A stretch of DNA of 64,000 nucleotides. Origin: Qipengyuania sp. JC766 (GTDB taxonomy: Bacteria > Pseudomonadota > Alphaproteobacteria > Sphingomonadales > Sphingomonadaceae). The stretch spans positions 372,001-436,000 of the forward strand of contig NZ_JBFEFL010000001.1 in assembly GCF_040717445.1 (NCBI RefSeq), written 5' to 3'. The position numbers and the translations under genes were made by a program. Below, piece after piece: positions 16,839 through 28,891 of the stretch. The notes beneath the pieces are model-generated. The model saw only the letters and a program-made list of their open reading frames with translations, was not told the DNA's origin and did not search any database. Position 1 is the first letter of the stretch. Each line of letters begins with the position of its first letter.

Positions 16839-18326
16839 ATGCGCAACACGGCAATGGTCCTGTTCGGTGCGGTCGGAGCAGTTCTTTCCACCGGGGCTCT
16901 GGCACAGGAGGTCGCGCCCGATACCGCGGCCGAAAGTGCGCAAGGCGATGTCGCCGTCACAATCTACCAGAACGGGCAGGCGCTGGTGCAGGACGTGCGG
17001 CAGCTGGACATCGCGCGTGGGCGCAGCCGCATCGTGTTTCCCGACGTGTCGGCGCAGATCCGCCCGGAAACGCTCAGCTTTGCAGCCCCCGGCACGGCCA
17101 TCGTCGAACAGAATTTCGACTTCGACCTGCTGACCCCGCAGAAGATGATGGAAAAGGCGATCGGTCAGACGATCACCCTGATCCGCACCAATCCTGCGAC
17201 CGGGGCCGAAACGCGCGAGCGCGCCGAGGTGCTGAGCACTGCCGGCGGCGTGGTCGTGCGCATCGGCGACCGGATCGAGGTGCTGCGCGACGACGGCCTG
17301 CCGGTCCGAGTGGTCTTCGACCGCGTTCCGCCGAACCTGCGCGCGCGCCCGACTCTCTCGGTAAATGTGGAAAGCGACCGGTCGGGAACGCGGCCGGCCT
17401 CCATCCGCTACCTCACGCCGGGCCTCGGCTGGAGCGCGGACTACGTCGCGCTCTACGACGAGCAGGTCGGCAGCATCGACATGCAGGGCTGGGTCACCCT
17501 GACCAACCGCACCGGCACCACATTCTTCGATGCGGACACGCTGCTGGTCGCCGGCAACCCGAATTATTCGGGACGCAACAACACGCGCAGCATCAGCCGC
17601 GTGGGCACCGAAAGCGCCGATCGCGAGCAGGTGGGCGAATACTATCTCTACCCGATCGACGGGCGCACGACGATCGCCAACCAGCAGACCAAGCAGGTCA
17701 GTTTCCTCGACGTGCAGGGCGTAGCCGCGAACAAGGTGTACAGCCGGACGGTGAACTGGCTGGCGAACGACAGCCAGCCGGTCAACGTATCGAGCGAGAT
17801 CGCCTTCTCGTCCTCGCGCGATGGCGGGCTGGGCGATGCGCTGCCTGCGGGAACGGTGCGCTTCTACCAGCGGGACCGCGAGGGGAACCCGCAATTCATC
17901 GGCGAGAATTCGATTGGCCACACGCCCATGGGCAGCGAAATGTCGCTGCGCACGGGTGACGCCTTCGACGTACTCGTCCAGGCCGAGGTCGAGAAGCGCG
18001 AACGCATCACCGCGGACGAATACGAACGGTCCTCGCGCTCGCGCATCATCCAGGACGGACAGGTGGTCGCGACGATCGAGAACGAGCGCGCCGTCACCTA
18101 CTGGCGCACGACGATGCGCTACACCTTCACCAATGCCAAATCGACGCCTGTCGAGGTGGAACTGCTGCAGGCCGGACTGGACCAGGGATGGTGGACGCGC
18201 GACTACCGCGTGGTGGCCGAGGACCTGACCGGGACGCAGATCAACACCGACGAGCGCAAATGGACTGTTCCGGTTCCCGCCAACGGGCGCCGGGAATTCC
18301 GCGTCATCTTCGAAACCAAGTACTGA
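16839..18326 (+). CDS. DUF4139 exported protein, first of a tandem pair
   Basis: A 495-residue protein with a signal peptide (MVLFGAVGAVLSTGALAQ) behind a GAGGGGAAGG ribosome site. The start of the mature part (VAVTIYQNGQALVQDVRQL) and the body (WSADYVALYD, VTLTNRTGTTFFDADTLLVAG) match DUF4139 proteins, which are beta-rich and exported; their biochemical role is not established. It is followed after 11 nt by a paralog of similar architecture, so the pair is probably one operon. In-frame codons before 16839 are not a plausible start. Confidence 0.82.
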   Translation: MRNTAMVLFGAVGAVLSTGALAQEVAPDTAAESAQGDVAVTIYQNGQALVQDVRQLDIARGRSRIVFPDVSAQIRPETLSFAAPGTAIVEQNFDFDLLTPQKMMEKAIGQTITLIRTNPATGAETRERAEVLSTAGGVVVRIGDRIEVLRDDGLPVRVVFDRVPPNLRARPTLSVNVESDRSGTRPASIRYLTPGLGWSADYVALYDEQVGSIDMQGWVTLTNRTGTTFFDADTLLVAGNPNYSGRNNTRSISRVGTESADREQVGEYYLYPIDGRTTIANQQTKQVSFLDVQGVAANKVYSRTVNWLANDSQPVNVSSEIAFSSSRDGGLGDALPAGTVRFYQRDREGNPQFIGENSIGHTPMGSEMSLRTGDAFDVLVQAEVEKRERITADEYERSSRSRIIQDGQVVATIENERAVTYWRTTMRYTFTNAKSTPVEVELLQAGLDQGWWTRDYRVVAEDLTGTQINTDERKWTVPVPANGRREFRVIFETKY

Positions 18327-18337
18327 GGCCGCGCGGC

Positions 18338-20014
18338 ATGCGCTGGCTGTCAGCCTCCCTCGTGCTCCCCATCGCGGCGTGCCTTGCCGCACCGGCGGCC
18401 GCGCAATCGCGGGCGGCGGTCGACGCTTCGGCACCGGACGATCTTTCGGTCACCGTCTATCGCGATCCGCAGCGTGGCGAGTTCGACGAGATGAATCGCG
18501 ACTGGCCCGAAGGGTTCGCGATGATCAGCGAGACGCGGACCGTCACCCTGCCGCCCGGGGAATCGACGATCCGCTTCGAAGGAGTGGCGGAAGGCATGGT
18601 CGCGGTGACCGCCATCGTCACCGGGCTTCCCGGCGGCACGATCGAGAAGAACCGCAACGCGGAACTGCTGAGCCCCGGCGCGCTGGTCAACGGGACGCTG
18701 GGCAACCGCGTGCGCATCACGCGGACCAACCCCGGCACGGGAGAGCAGGAGACAGAGCGTGCGATCGTGCGCACGCGGGCGGACGGCGGACTGGTGCTCC
18801 AGACGGACGCGGGTTTCGAAGCGGTGAGCTGTTCCGGACTGCCGGAAAAGCTCACGTTCGACCGGGTCCCGGCAGGGCTCTCCGCACGCCCGGTCTTTTC
18901 GATCGACACCCGCGATCCGGCCGGTGGCACCTATACCATCGTGCTGACCTACCTCGCCTGGGGCTTCGACTGGGACGCGCACTATGTCGCGCGGCTCGGC
19001 GACAGCGGGGCGAACGGCAAGACCTATTTCGACCTCCTGAGCTGGCTGACCATCCTCAACGACAACGGCCAGAGCTTCGAGGATGCGAACCTCATGGCGG
19101 TGGCCGGCACGCTCAACGTCGAGAGCGATTTCGAAGGACTGGCCGATCCGCCCGAGGCGCCGCCGCTCCGCCTGCTGTGCTATCCGCTGGGCAGTACGGC
19201 ACTGGGCACGCCGGTGAGCCAGCTCGTCCCGCCACCGCCGCCTCCTCCTCCGATGGCCATGGCGGCGCCGATGGCCGATTACTCGGACATGGAGCAATCG
19301 ATCGTCGTCACCGGTTCGCGCGTCTTGCGCGAGGAACTGGCCATGGTCGCGAGCGAGGAACAGCTCGGCGATCTCAAATTGTATCGCATCCCCGAGCGGG
19401 TGACGGTCAGCGCGCAGGGCCAGAAGCAGATCGCCTTTCTCAACCGCCAGCGGATCGAAGGCGAGTTCGTCTACGAACTGGGCTGCGATCTGGGCGGCTG
19501 GGTGGTCACGAACACGGACGACTGGGACGAGGACGACGACGGGCCGGAGCTCGAGTCCACCCGCCTGTTGCTGGAGACGGTCAATGATGAGGATCACGGC
19601 CTCGGCGTAGCTCTGCCACAGGGCGGGGTGACGGTATTCGAGCCGAGCTCGCGCGGTCCCCTGCTGATAGCCGAGGAGCGTTTCCGCGATTATGCCGTGA
19701 CACAGGACGTGGAACTGGAACTCGCCTCCGAGAGCTGGAGCGTGCGCGGGGTGTGCGGACTGGTGTCCGAAGCGGAAGGCGACCGGCTGGAAGAAGGCGA
19801 ATGGGCCGGCGCGCGGGCCCGCCTCGTGAACGTCGGCAGCCGTCCCGCGACGGTCAGGCTGCGGCTGGGCTGGGCCGGCGACTACGAATACCGGACCGGC
19901 CGACGCAAGCCGCGCCTGAAGGACGGCGAATACGTGATCGAGGTCGAGGTCGGGGCGGGGGAGACGCGGGATTTCGATTTTCGCGCGCGCGATTCGGACA
20001 CCGAGGACAGCTGA
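18338..20014 (+). CDS. DUF4139 exported protein, second of the pair, with poly-Pro and IVVTGSR insert
   Basis: A 558-residue paralog of the preceding protein (compare ITRTNPGTGEQETERA here with IRTNPATGAETRERA there, and the shared domain order). It has its own signal peptide (LVLPIAACLAAPAAAQ). The insert absent from the first copy has eight prolines (about residues 298-305), a Met/Ala-rich stretch, then SIVVTGSR (about 321-328), which resembles the TonB box and plug start of sphingomonad TonB-dependent receptors although this protein has no barrel. The C-terminal ~50 residues are charged. No function is assigned. Confidence 0.8.
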   Translation: MRWLSASLVLPIAACLAAPAAAQSRAAVDASAPDDLSVTVYRDPQRGEFDEMNRDWPEGFAMISETRTVTLPPGESTIRFEGVAEGMVAVTAIVTGLPGGTIEKNRNAELLSPGALVNGTLGNRVRITRTNPGTGEQETERAIVRTRADGGLVLQTDAGFEAVSCSGLPEKLTFDRVPAGLSARPVFSIDTRDPAGGTYTIVLTYLAWGFDWDAHYVARLGDSGANGKTYFDLLSWLTILNDNGQSFEDANLMAVAGTLNVESDFEGLADPPEAPPLRLLCYPLGSTALGTPVSQLVPPPPPPPPMAMAAPMADYSDMEQSIVVTGSRVLREELAMVASEEQLGDLKLYRIPERVTVSAQGQKQIAFLNRQRIEGEFVYELGCDLGGWVVTNTDDWDEDDDGPELESTRLLLETVNDEDHGLGVALPQGGVTVFEPSSRGPLLIAEERFRDYAVTQDVELELASESWSVRGVCGLVSEAEGDRLEEGEWAGARARLVNVGSRPATVRLRLGWAGDYEYRTGRRKPRLKDGEYVIEVEVGAGETRDFDFRARDSDTEDS

Positions 20015-20041
20015 CGCCCGCTTGCCCGGAAACTAATTTTC

Positions 20042-20056
20042 GTTCCCCTCTTGTTC
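20042..20056 (+). promoter_or_regulatory. SOS box (LexA operator) upstream of recA
   Basis: GTTC-CCCTCTT-GTTC is an exact match to the alphaproteobacterial LexA consensus GTTC-N7-GTTC. It lies 79 nt before the recA start, in the 120-nt gap after the DUF4139 gene, where a recA promoter must be. Confidence 0.85.
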
Positions 20057-20134
20057 CGAAAGAACAAAGCGGATACATACGCCACAGTTGATGATCGGGG
20101 CATCGCCCCTTGGCACAATGAGGAGGCGTGTGAC

Positions 20135-21193
20135 ATGGCGGCACAACTGAAGCTGGTAGACAAGGAATCCAACGTGGACCGTCAAAAGGCGCTCGACGCC
20201 GCACTCGCGCAGATTGACCGCGCATTCGGCAAGGGTTCGGCGATGAAGCTGGGCCAGAAGGAAGCGATGAATGTGGAGGCGATCTCCACCGGATCGCTCG
20301 GTCTCGATATTGCGCTCGGCGTGGGCGGGCTGCCCAAGGGTCGCGTGATCGAGGTGTACGGGCCGGAAAGCTCGGGGAAAACGACCCTGGCGCTGCACGC
20401 CATCGCCGAAGCGCAGAAGGCTGGCGGAACCGCAGCGTTCGTCGATGCCGAGCACGCGCTCGATCCGGTTTACGCCAAGGCGCTGGGCGTCGATATCGAC
20501 GAGCTTATCGTGTCCCAGCCCGACACCGGTGAGCAGGCGCTGGAAATCACCGACACGCTGGTTCGGTCCAATGCGATCGACATCCTGGTGGTCGACTCGG
20601 TCGCCGCACTGGTGCCGCGCGCCGAGATCGAGGGCGAGATGGGCGACAGCCATGTCGGCCTGCAGGCCCGCCTGATGAGCCAGAGCCTGCGCAAGCTGAC
20701 CGGCTCCATCAACCGCTCGAAGTGCATGGTCATCTTCATCAATCAGCTGCGCATGAAGATCGGCGTGATGTACGGTAACCCGGAGACGACGACCGGCGGC
20801 AACGCGCTGAAATTCTACGCTTCAGTACGCCTCGACATTCGCCGCACCGGCCAGATCAAGGATCGTGACGAAATCATCGGCAACTCGACCCGCGTCAAGG
20901 TGGTCAAGAACAAGGTGGCGCCCCCGTTCAAGCAGGTCGAATTCGACATCATGTACGGCGAAGGCATCAGCAAGATCGGCGAGATCCTCGACCTCGGCGT
21001 GAAGGCCGGGATCGTCGAGAAATCCGGTTCCTGGTTCTCCTACGACAGCATCCGCATCGGCCAGGGCCGCGAGAACGCGAAGGTCTGGCTGAAGGAAAAT
21101 CCAGAAATGTGCGACAAGCTGGAAGCCGCCATCCGCGGCCGGACCGACGAAGTCGCGGAGGAAATGATGACGGGTCCGGACGCGGAAGACTGA
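20135..21193 (+). CDS. recA: Recombinase RecA
   Basis: A 352-residue RecA: strand exchange, LexA co-protease and homologous recombination. Walker A is GPESSGKT (residues 76-83), Walker [11 protein letters not shown], and the L2 region is [22 protein letters not shown]. The start MAAQLKL at 20135 follows an ideal AGGAGG by about 9 nt; 28 in-frame codons upstream overlap the SOS box and are not coding. The SOS box and the strong terminator after the gene make it a separately regulated unit. Confidence 0.97.
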   Translation: MAAQLKLVDKESNVDRQKALDAALAQIDRAFGKGSAMKLGQKEAMNVEAISTGSLGLDIALGVGGLPKGRVIEVYGPESSGKTTLALHAIAEAQKAGGTAAFVDAEHALDPVYAKALGVDIDELIVSQPDTGEQALEITDTLVRSNAIDILVVDSVAALVPRAEIEGEMGDSHVGLQARLMSQSLRKLTGSINRSKCMVIFINQLRMKIGVMYGNPETTTGGNALKFYASVRLDIRRTGQIKDRDEIIGNSTRVKVVKNKVAPPFKQVEFDIMYGEGISKIGEILDLGVKAGIVEKSGSWFSYDSIRIGQGRENAKVWLKENPEMCDKLEAAIRGRTDEVAEEMMTGPDAED

Positions 21194-21260
21194 CATCCAT
21201 TACCTCGAGCGGGCCGTATCCGACCTCCGTCCCGATTTCGGGATGCGGCCCGGAACACGG

Positions 21261-21304
21261 AAAACCGGCGTGCCGCACTCGACCGCGGCGCGCCGGTTTT
21301 TCGT
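21261..21304 (+). terminator. Intrinsic terminator after recA
   Basis: The stem AAAACCGGCG / CGCCGGTTTT encloses an inner CCGC/GCGG helix and is followed by TTCGTTT. The symmetric A and T runs make it potentially bidirectional. Confidence 0.85.
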
Positions 21305-21402
21305 TTCCGCGAGAGGCGCCCGCGCCGGAGCGGTTCGGATATCAATGGTCAAACGCATCATCCTTGGCCATAGCGCGTCCTCCATCGGCGCAGGGGGGTG
21401 CA

Positions 21403-22233
21403 ATGACGGGACGAAACGAATGGCAGGGCCGTGTCGGCGAAAGCTGGGCGGATGAATGGCGCAGGACCGACCGGTCTTTCGGCGGACTGACGGACCGCTT
21501 GCTGGAGGTCGCGAATGCGAGACCTTTCCGGCAGGCGCTTGATATCGGATGCGGCGCAGGCGAGGTGTCCCTCGCTCTTGCCCGCGCCAATCCGCGCGCG
21601 AACGTGGTCGGCATCGATGTAAGCGAAAAGCTCATCGAAATGGCGCGCGATCGCGGCGCATCGCTCGGCAATCTGGAATTCGTATCGGGGGACGCAGCGC
21701 GCTGGGAGGCCGCATCCGACCCGGCCGACCTGCTGGTCTCGCGCCACGGCGTCATGTTCTTCGACGATCCATACGCGGCCTTCGGGCAGCTGGCGCGTGG
21801 TGCCCATCCGGACGCCCGCCTCGTATTTTCCTGCTTCCGTGCGCGCGGGCTCAACCCTTGGGCGAGCGAGATTTCGCGGCTTCTCGGTTCGGCCGATACC
21901 GCGCCCGATCCGGAAGCGCCGGGTCCCTTCGCCTTTGCCGATCCCGCCCACGTCACGGGTATCCTGCGCGCGGCCGGATGGATCGACATCGGCATGACCG
22001 AGATCGATTACGCCTACGTGGCCGGTGCCGGAGACAATCCGGTTGCGGATGCTCTGGGCTTCGTCACGCGGATCGGTCCGGCCGCGTCGGCGATTCGCGA
22101 TCTCGGGGAAGCAGAACGCGATCAGCTCATGATCCGGCTCCGGTCCCTGCTGGCCAGCTTCGCTGTGGAGGGCGTCGTGGCATTCCCTGCTGCCGCGTGG
22201 ATCGTGACCGCGCGGCCCGGGGGACGTCGCTGA
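21403..22233 (+). CDS. Class I SAM-dependent methyltransferase
   Basis: A 276-residue protein with [15 protein letters not shown] (SAM motif I), [15 protein letters not shown] (strand 2), FVSGDAARW (motif II) and a C-terminal domain found in UbiE-like small-molecule methyltransferases. The substrate is unknown. The start follows a G-rich ribosome site (GGGGGGTG) and lies downstream of the recA terminator, so it has its own promoter. alaS follows 49 nt later on the same strand. Confidence 0.78.
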   Translation: MTGRNEWQGRVGESWADEWRRTDRSFGGLTDRLLEVANARPFRQALDIGCGAGEVSLALARANPRANVVGIDVSEKLIEMARDRGASLGNLEFVSGDAARWEAASDPADLLVSRHGVMFFDDPYAAFGQLARGAHPDARLVFSCFRARGLNPWASEISRLLGSADTAPDPEAPGPFAFADPAHVTGILRAAGWIDIGMTEIDYAYVAGAGDNPVADALGFVTRIGPAASAIRDLGEAERDQLMIRLRSLLASFAVEGVVAFPAAAWIVTARPGGRR

Positions 22234-22282
22234 TTGCCCATGCGTCTTGCCGCATCCGCGCGCAGGCCCTAATTCGCTGTCC

Positions 22283-24946
<2,664 letters not shown>

Positions 24947-24970
24947 GTTCTCGGCCCGACCGGGTACAGA

Positions 24971-25153
24971 CTACCTTGCGCCCTTGGTACCGCGCCTCGT
25001 GTCGCCGCTGCTGCCTTGCGGCAGATCCTTGCCACCCTGGTCGGCAGGACGGTTCGCATCGCGGCGTGCGGACGGATTTTGCTTGCCATCGCCCTGCACA
25101 TTCTGCGGCTTGAACTTTTCGTCGTTGGGGATCGGCTCGGTGGGGTCGGTCAT
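24971..25153 (-). CDS. Small hydrophilic protein, 60 residues
   Basis: MTDPTEPIPNDEKF followed by Asn/Gln/Lys/Arg-rich, low-complexity sequence and a basic end (RRGTKGAR). No hydrophobic core is visible, so it is probably disordered. A good Shine-Dalgarno (GGAGAG) lies 6 nt before the ATG, and the gene sits 53 nt after the antiporter stop on the same strand, which supports a real gene. Function unknown. Confidence 0.55.
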   Translation of the reverse strand: MTDPTEPIPNDEKFKPQNVQGDGKQNPSARRDANRPADQGGKDLPQGSSGDTRRGTKGAR

Positions 25154-25206
25154 GGTTTCTCTCCTTTCCTCCCCAACGTCCGGGAGCGGGGAGAGGTCCG
25201 AGAATA

Positions 25207-26964
25207 TCAGCCGTTAATCGTCGAGGTTCGCAGTTTGGGCTTGTAGTCGAGCGCACCCTTTTCCTCGATCTGCGCGCGGTATTCGTCGCGTTTCTCGTGG
25301 ATGGAAGCGATGACCGGTCCCATCGGAACGCCGATATCCACCAGCACCGCTTCCGAAAGCTGGAGTGAGCTTTCCAGCGTCTCGGGCACGGCATGGCTGG
25401 CGCCGGCCTTGTACAGTTCCGCGGCGTGCTGCGTGTCGCGCGCACGCGCGACGATGAGCAGGTCAGGGTTCGCCTTTCTCAGCTTGCGCGTCAGCCTTTC
25501 GGCGAGGGTGGGCGCGTCCATGGTGAGGACGACGGCCGGTGCCCGATCGATACCGAGCTTGTCCATCGAATCGGATCGCGATGCGTCGCCGAAACGTGCC
25601 CGGAACCCGCGCCGCTTCGCCCGCTCCACGAGATCCGGATCGGCGTCGATTGCGAGATACGGCTTCTCATGCGCATCCAGCATTTGCGCGACAAGCAACC
25701 CGACGCGTCCGGCGCCCACGATGATGACCGGTGCCTCGTCCACCTCGCGCGCGTCCAGCTCGGGCGCGGGTTCAACTTTCCGGGCAACGATGCGGCCCAG
25801 CCGCGCCAGCAGCGGGGTGATCGTCAGGCCGATTGCCGTCACGATCTGCCAGAACTGTGCCGTGCCGGGCTGGATCAGGAGAGCGGCGCTCGCCGCGCTC
25901 AGCACGATCAACGTCGTTTCCGACGGGCTGGCCATGAGGATGCCGGTTTCTGCGGCCGTGCTGCGCCGCGCGCCCATGGCGCGCAGCAGGATGCCGGTCA
26001 GCAGCGCCTTGAAAACGATGACGAGGACCACAGCCAGAAGGATCGGGATCGGGTTCGCGGCGATCGTGGCCAGATCGATGCTCATGCCGACAGTGATCAG
26101 GAAGATACCGAGCGCCAGCCCCTTGAAGGGCTCCATGATGGCTTCGACTTCGCCGTGGAATTCGGTCTCGGCGATCAGAAGCCCGGCGATGATCGCGCCG
26201 AAGATCGGCGAAAGGCCGACCGCCGCCGTCGCGAGGCTCGATACGATGACGACCAGAAGTGACGCGGCGAGAAACAGCTCGGGGCTCTTGGTCCTGGCGG
26301 CCTGCGCGAATAGGCGGGGCAGGGCGAAGCGACCCACCACCAGGAGGGCGATGACGACGAGTGCGCCTTGCCACAGGGTATCGACGAGACCGGCCCAGCC
26401 TTCCGACTGCGCGACGGGGGCCATCGCGCCCAGGAGGAAGATGATCGGGACGATCATGATGTCCTCGAACAGCAGCATGGAGAGCGCCGCGCGGCCGACG
26501 GGGGAATTCGTCCCGGATATCGGCAGCACGATCGCCGTGGAGGACAGGGCAAGGGCGAGACCCAGGCCGAGCGCGCCGGTCCAGTATTGCCCCATCATCC
26601 CGAGGACGATCGCAATCAGGCTCGCACCGATGAGAACCTCGAGCGAGCCGAGGCCGAATACGAGGCGGCGCAATTGCCACAATCGCTTGAAGCTGAGTTC
26701 GAGCCCGATGGTGAACAGAAGCAGGATTATGCCGAATTCGGCAAAGGGCTCGAGCGCCTCGGGGTCCGTTATCGTGACGTGGGTGAGCCAAGGGTATTCG
26801 TAGACGAACTTGCCGAGGCCATACGGGCCCACCGCTATGCCGATCAGGATGAACCCGATGACCGGAGTGATCCGGAACCGGGTGAATACCGGAATCACCA
26901 GACCTGCCGCGCCCAGGATAACCAGGGCGTCGCTCATCTGGGACAGGTCGAGTTCGGCAGCCAT
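25207..26964 (-). CDS. CPA2-family cation/proton antiporter with TrkA-N domain (KefB/KefC-like)
   Basis: A 585-residue protein: twelve or so membrane helices (residues ~10-385) including ITPVIGFILIGIAVGPYGLG and LLLFTIGLELSF, typical of the CPA2 fold, then a cytoplasmic Rossmann domain with VIIVGAGRVGLLVAQML and LAIDADPDLV (about residues 405-440), the TrkA-N NAD(H)/glutathione-gating domain. It exchanges K+ or Na+ for H+; the ion is not certain. The glutathione-gating residues of true KefB/C cannot be confirmed by eye. Confidence 0.88.
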   Translation of the reverse strand: MAAELDLSQMSDALVILGAAGLVIPVFTRFRITPVIGFILIGIAVGPYGLGKFVYEYPWLTHVTITDPEALEPFAEFGIILLLFTIGLELSFKRLWQLRRLVFGLGSLEVLIGASLIAIVLGMMGQYWTGALGLGLALALSSTAIVLPISGTNSPVGRAALSMLLFEDIMIVPIIFLLGAMAPVAQSEGWAGLVDTLWQGALVVIALLVVGRFALPRLFAQAARTKSPELFLAASLLVVIVSSLATAAVGLSPIFGAIIAGLLIAETEFHGEVEAIMEPFKGLALGIFLITVGMSIDLATIAANPIPILLAVVLVIVFKALLTGILLRAMGARRSTAAETGILMASPSETTLIVLSAASAALLIQPGTAQFWQIVTAIGLTITPLLARLGRIVARKVEPAPELDAREVDEAPVIIVGAGRVGLLVAQMLDAHEKPYLAIDADPDLVERAKRRGFRARFGDASRSDSMDKLGIDRAPAVVLTMDAPTLAERLTRKLRKANPDLLIVARARDTQHAAELYKAGASHAVPETLESSLQLSEAVLVDIGVPMGPVIASIHEKRDEYRAQIEEKGALDYKPKLRTSTING

Positions 26965-27013
26965 CGGGTTCGCCTACCGCGTGCGGCTCACCCTGTCACG
27001 CGCGGGCGTGTGC

Positions 27014-28666
27014 CTATCCGCCGCCGACGCCCGGCGGGCCGAGCGGTTCGGCGCGCGGCCTCGTCTTGCCCGGATGCTCGCCGGCTTCGTCCCACTCGAT
27101 GCGATAAAGGTCGAACCGCCGATCCGCGAGATTGCGGACGGTGCCCTCCGCGCGAGCCCAGCTCAGGTCGGCCAGGTTGATGTCGCTGATGGTGAGCGTT
27201 TCCACGTTCTCGCTCGCTTCGGCGGCGATGCCGTCGCGCGCGAAGGGGAAGTCGCACGGCGTCAGGATGCAGCTCTGCGCATACTGGATGTCCATGTTGG
27301 CGACATTGGGCAGGTTGCCGACATTGCCGCTCAGGACCACGAAGCACTGGTTCTCGATCGCACGCGCCTGCGCGCAATAGCGGACGCGCAGGTAACCCTG
27401 CCGGCTATCGGTGCAGAACGGCACGAAGATGATCCGGGCGCCTTCGTCTGCCAGGCGACGGCTCAGTTCCGGGAATTCGCTGTCGTAGCAGATCTGGACG
27501 CCGATCGGGCCGCAATCCGTCTGGATAACGTCGATCGTGTCGCCCCCGCGGATGTTCCACCAGTACCGTTCGTTGGGCGTCGGGTGGATCTTTTCCTGCT
27601 CGTGGACCGATCCGTCGCGCAAGCACACATAGGCGACGTTGTGAATGTCCCCGTCGTCCATGCGGGTGGGGTGCGATCCGGCGATGATGTTGATGTTGAA
27701 GCGCATCGCCATCTCGGCGATGTCTTCCTTCAGGCGCGGCGTGTATTCGGAAAGCCGTTCGATGGCTTCGAGCGGCGACAGTTCCTTCTCCTCGAAACTC
27801 AGCAGCATGAGCGTGAAGAGTTCGGGAAAGACTATGAAGTCGGCCTCGTAATCCGCTGCGACATCGATGAAATATCCGATGGCGCGCATGAACTCGTCAT
27901 AGTCGGCGACCGCTCTCGCCTGCAGCTGGCAGGTCGCCACGCGTACCGACTCGACACCGCGCGGCAGGCGCTTCTTCACCGGCTGGTCGCGTTCCACATA
28001 GGGGTTGCGCCAGACCATCTTGACCGCGTGCCCGCGCGACGCCTTGTCCTCGGGCAGGTACTTGCGCATCACGCCTTGCGGTTCGAAGCCGTTGGCCAGC
28101 TGGAAGCGAAGCACCGGGTCGTGCAGCTTCCCTGCCAGCACGCGTTCGAGATATTCCTCCGGGTCCTGCACCCGGTCGTTCTTGCGCCGCCGGGCCTTCG
28201 CATAACCGGGCATGCGCCCGCCGAAGACGATACCGGTCAGGTCGCGTTCTTCGGCCAGCGCGCGCCGCTCCTCGTAGAGACGGCGGCCGATGCGCACGCC
28301 GCGCACTGCCGGATCGACGCACATCTCGTAACCGTAGAGCCAGTCTCCCGTCGGATCGTGGCGGCTGCCATACCCGTTGCCGCTGATTTCGTCCCAGTCG
28401 TGCGGGGCGAAGACAACCGGCTCAGGCAACTGCATCGATGCGCAATATCCGACGACTTCGTCATCCAGCAGGGCGACGAAGCATCCTTCCGGGAAATTGT
28501 TGATTTGGCCGCGGATCTCGCCCTGCGTGTAGGCGGGAAGGTCGTCATAGGCACGGCGGATCAGCGCCGCGATGCCGCGCACATCCTTGATCATCGCCTG
28601 GCGTACCACGAGCCGGGCCTGGCCGATGGTTTCGTCTTTTTCGCGCTGCGACGGACGTTTCGCCAT
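27014..28666 (-). CDS. Bifunctional GNAT acetyltransferase / carbon-nitrogen hydrolase
   Basis: A 550-residue fusion. Residues ~20-235 form a GNAT domain (MCVDPAVRGVRIGRRLYEE is the acetyl-CoA loop). Residues ~245-530 form a nitrilase-superfamily amidohydrolase with the triad Glu in VFPELF, Lys in QEKIHPTPNE and Cys393 in QICYDSEFP. This fusion is a recognised family, but its substrate is not established. The ATG at 28666 is preferred to an upstream TTG at 28678, because AAGGA sits at a usable distance only from the ATG. The C-terminal 25 residues are Pro/Gly-rich and probably disordered. Confidence 0.87.
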   Translation of the reverse strand: MAKRPSQREKDETIGQARLVVRQAMIKDVRGIAALIRRAYDDLPAYTQGEIRGQINNFPEGCFVALLDDEVVGYCASMQLPEPVVFAPHDWDEISGNGYGSRHDPTGDWLYGYEMCVDPAVRGVRIGRRLYEERRALAEERDLTGIVFGGRMPGYAKARRRKNDRVQDPEEYLERVLAGKLHDPVLRFQLANGFEPQGVMRKYLPEDKASRGHAVKMVWRNPYVERDQPVKKRLPRGVESVRVATCQLQARAVADYDEFMRAIGYFIDVAADYEADFIVFPELFTLMLLSFEEKELSPLEAIERLSEYTPRLKEDIAEMAMRFNINIIAGSHPTRMDDGDIHNVAYVCLRDGSVHEQEKIHPTPNERYWWNIRGGDTIDVIQTDCGPIGVQICYDSEFPELSRRLADEGARIIFVPFCTDSRQGYLRVRYCAQARAIENQCFVVLSGNVGNLPNVANMDIQYAQSCILTPCDFPFARDGIAAEASENVETLTISDINLADLSWARAEGTVRNLADRRFDLYRIEWDEAGEHPGKTRPRAEPLGPPGVGGG

Positions 28667-28891
28667 GCTCGGGGTCAATCCTTGAAGGGGTTGTCGGTCG
28701 AAGGAATGGTATCGCCGCGATGCCGCGTCGTCAGCAGGTCGCTGTCACCTGCCGCTCGGAGTGGTTCGATCCGATTGGCGTGTCCGCCTCGCAGGGAAGG
28801 GCCAGCGGCCGCGGCGACAGGAGCGGTGAGGCAATCAGGAGAAAGGCGGGGCCGAGACATTTGCCTCAGCGCCCGCCGGCAATCCTGCCTG

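Noticed and set aside
15777-18434. Open frame of 885 codons on the minus strand
   Set aside because: Antisense to cckA and the first DUF4139 gene, both of which have clear domains.
28675-28860. 61-codon minus-strand frame between icd and the GNAT-nitrilase gene
   Set aside because: A possible ribosome site (GAGG) precedes it and its end is polar, but composition is low-complexity and there is no supporting motif; kept as undecided and not annotated.
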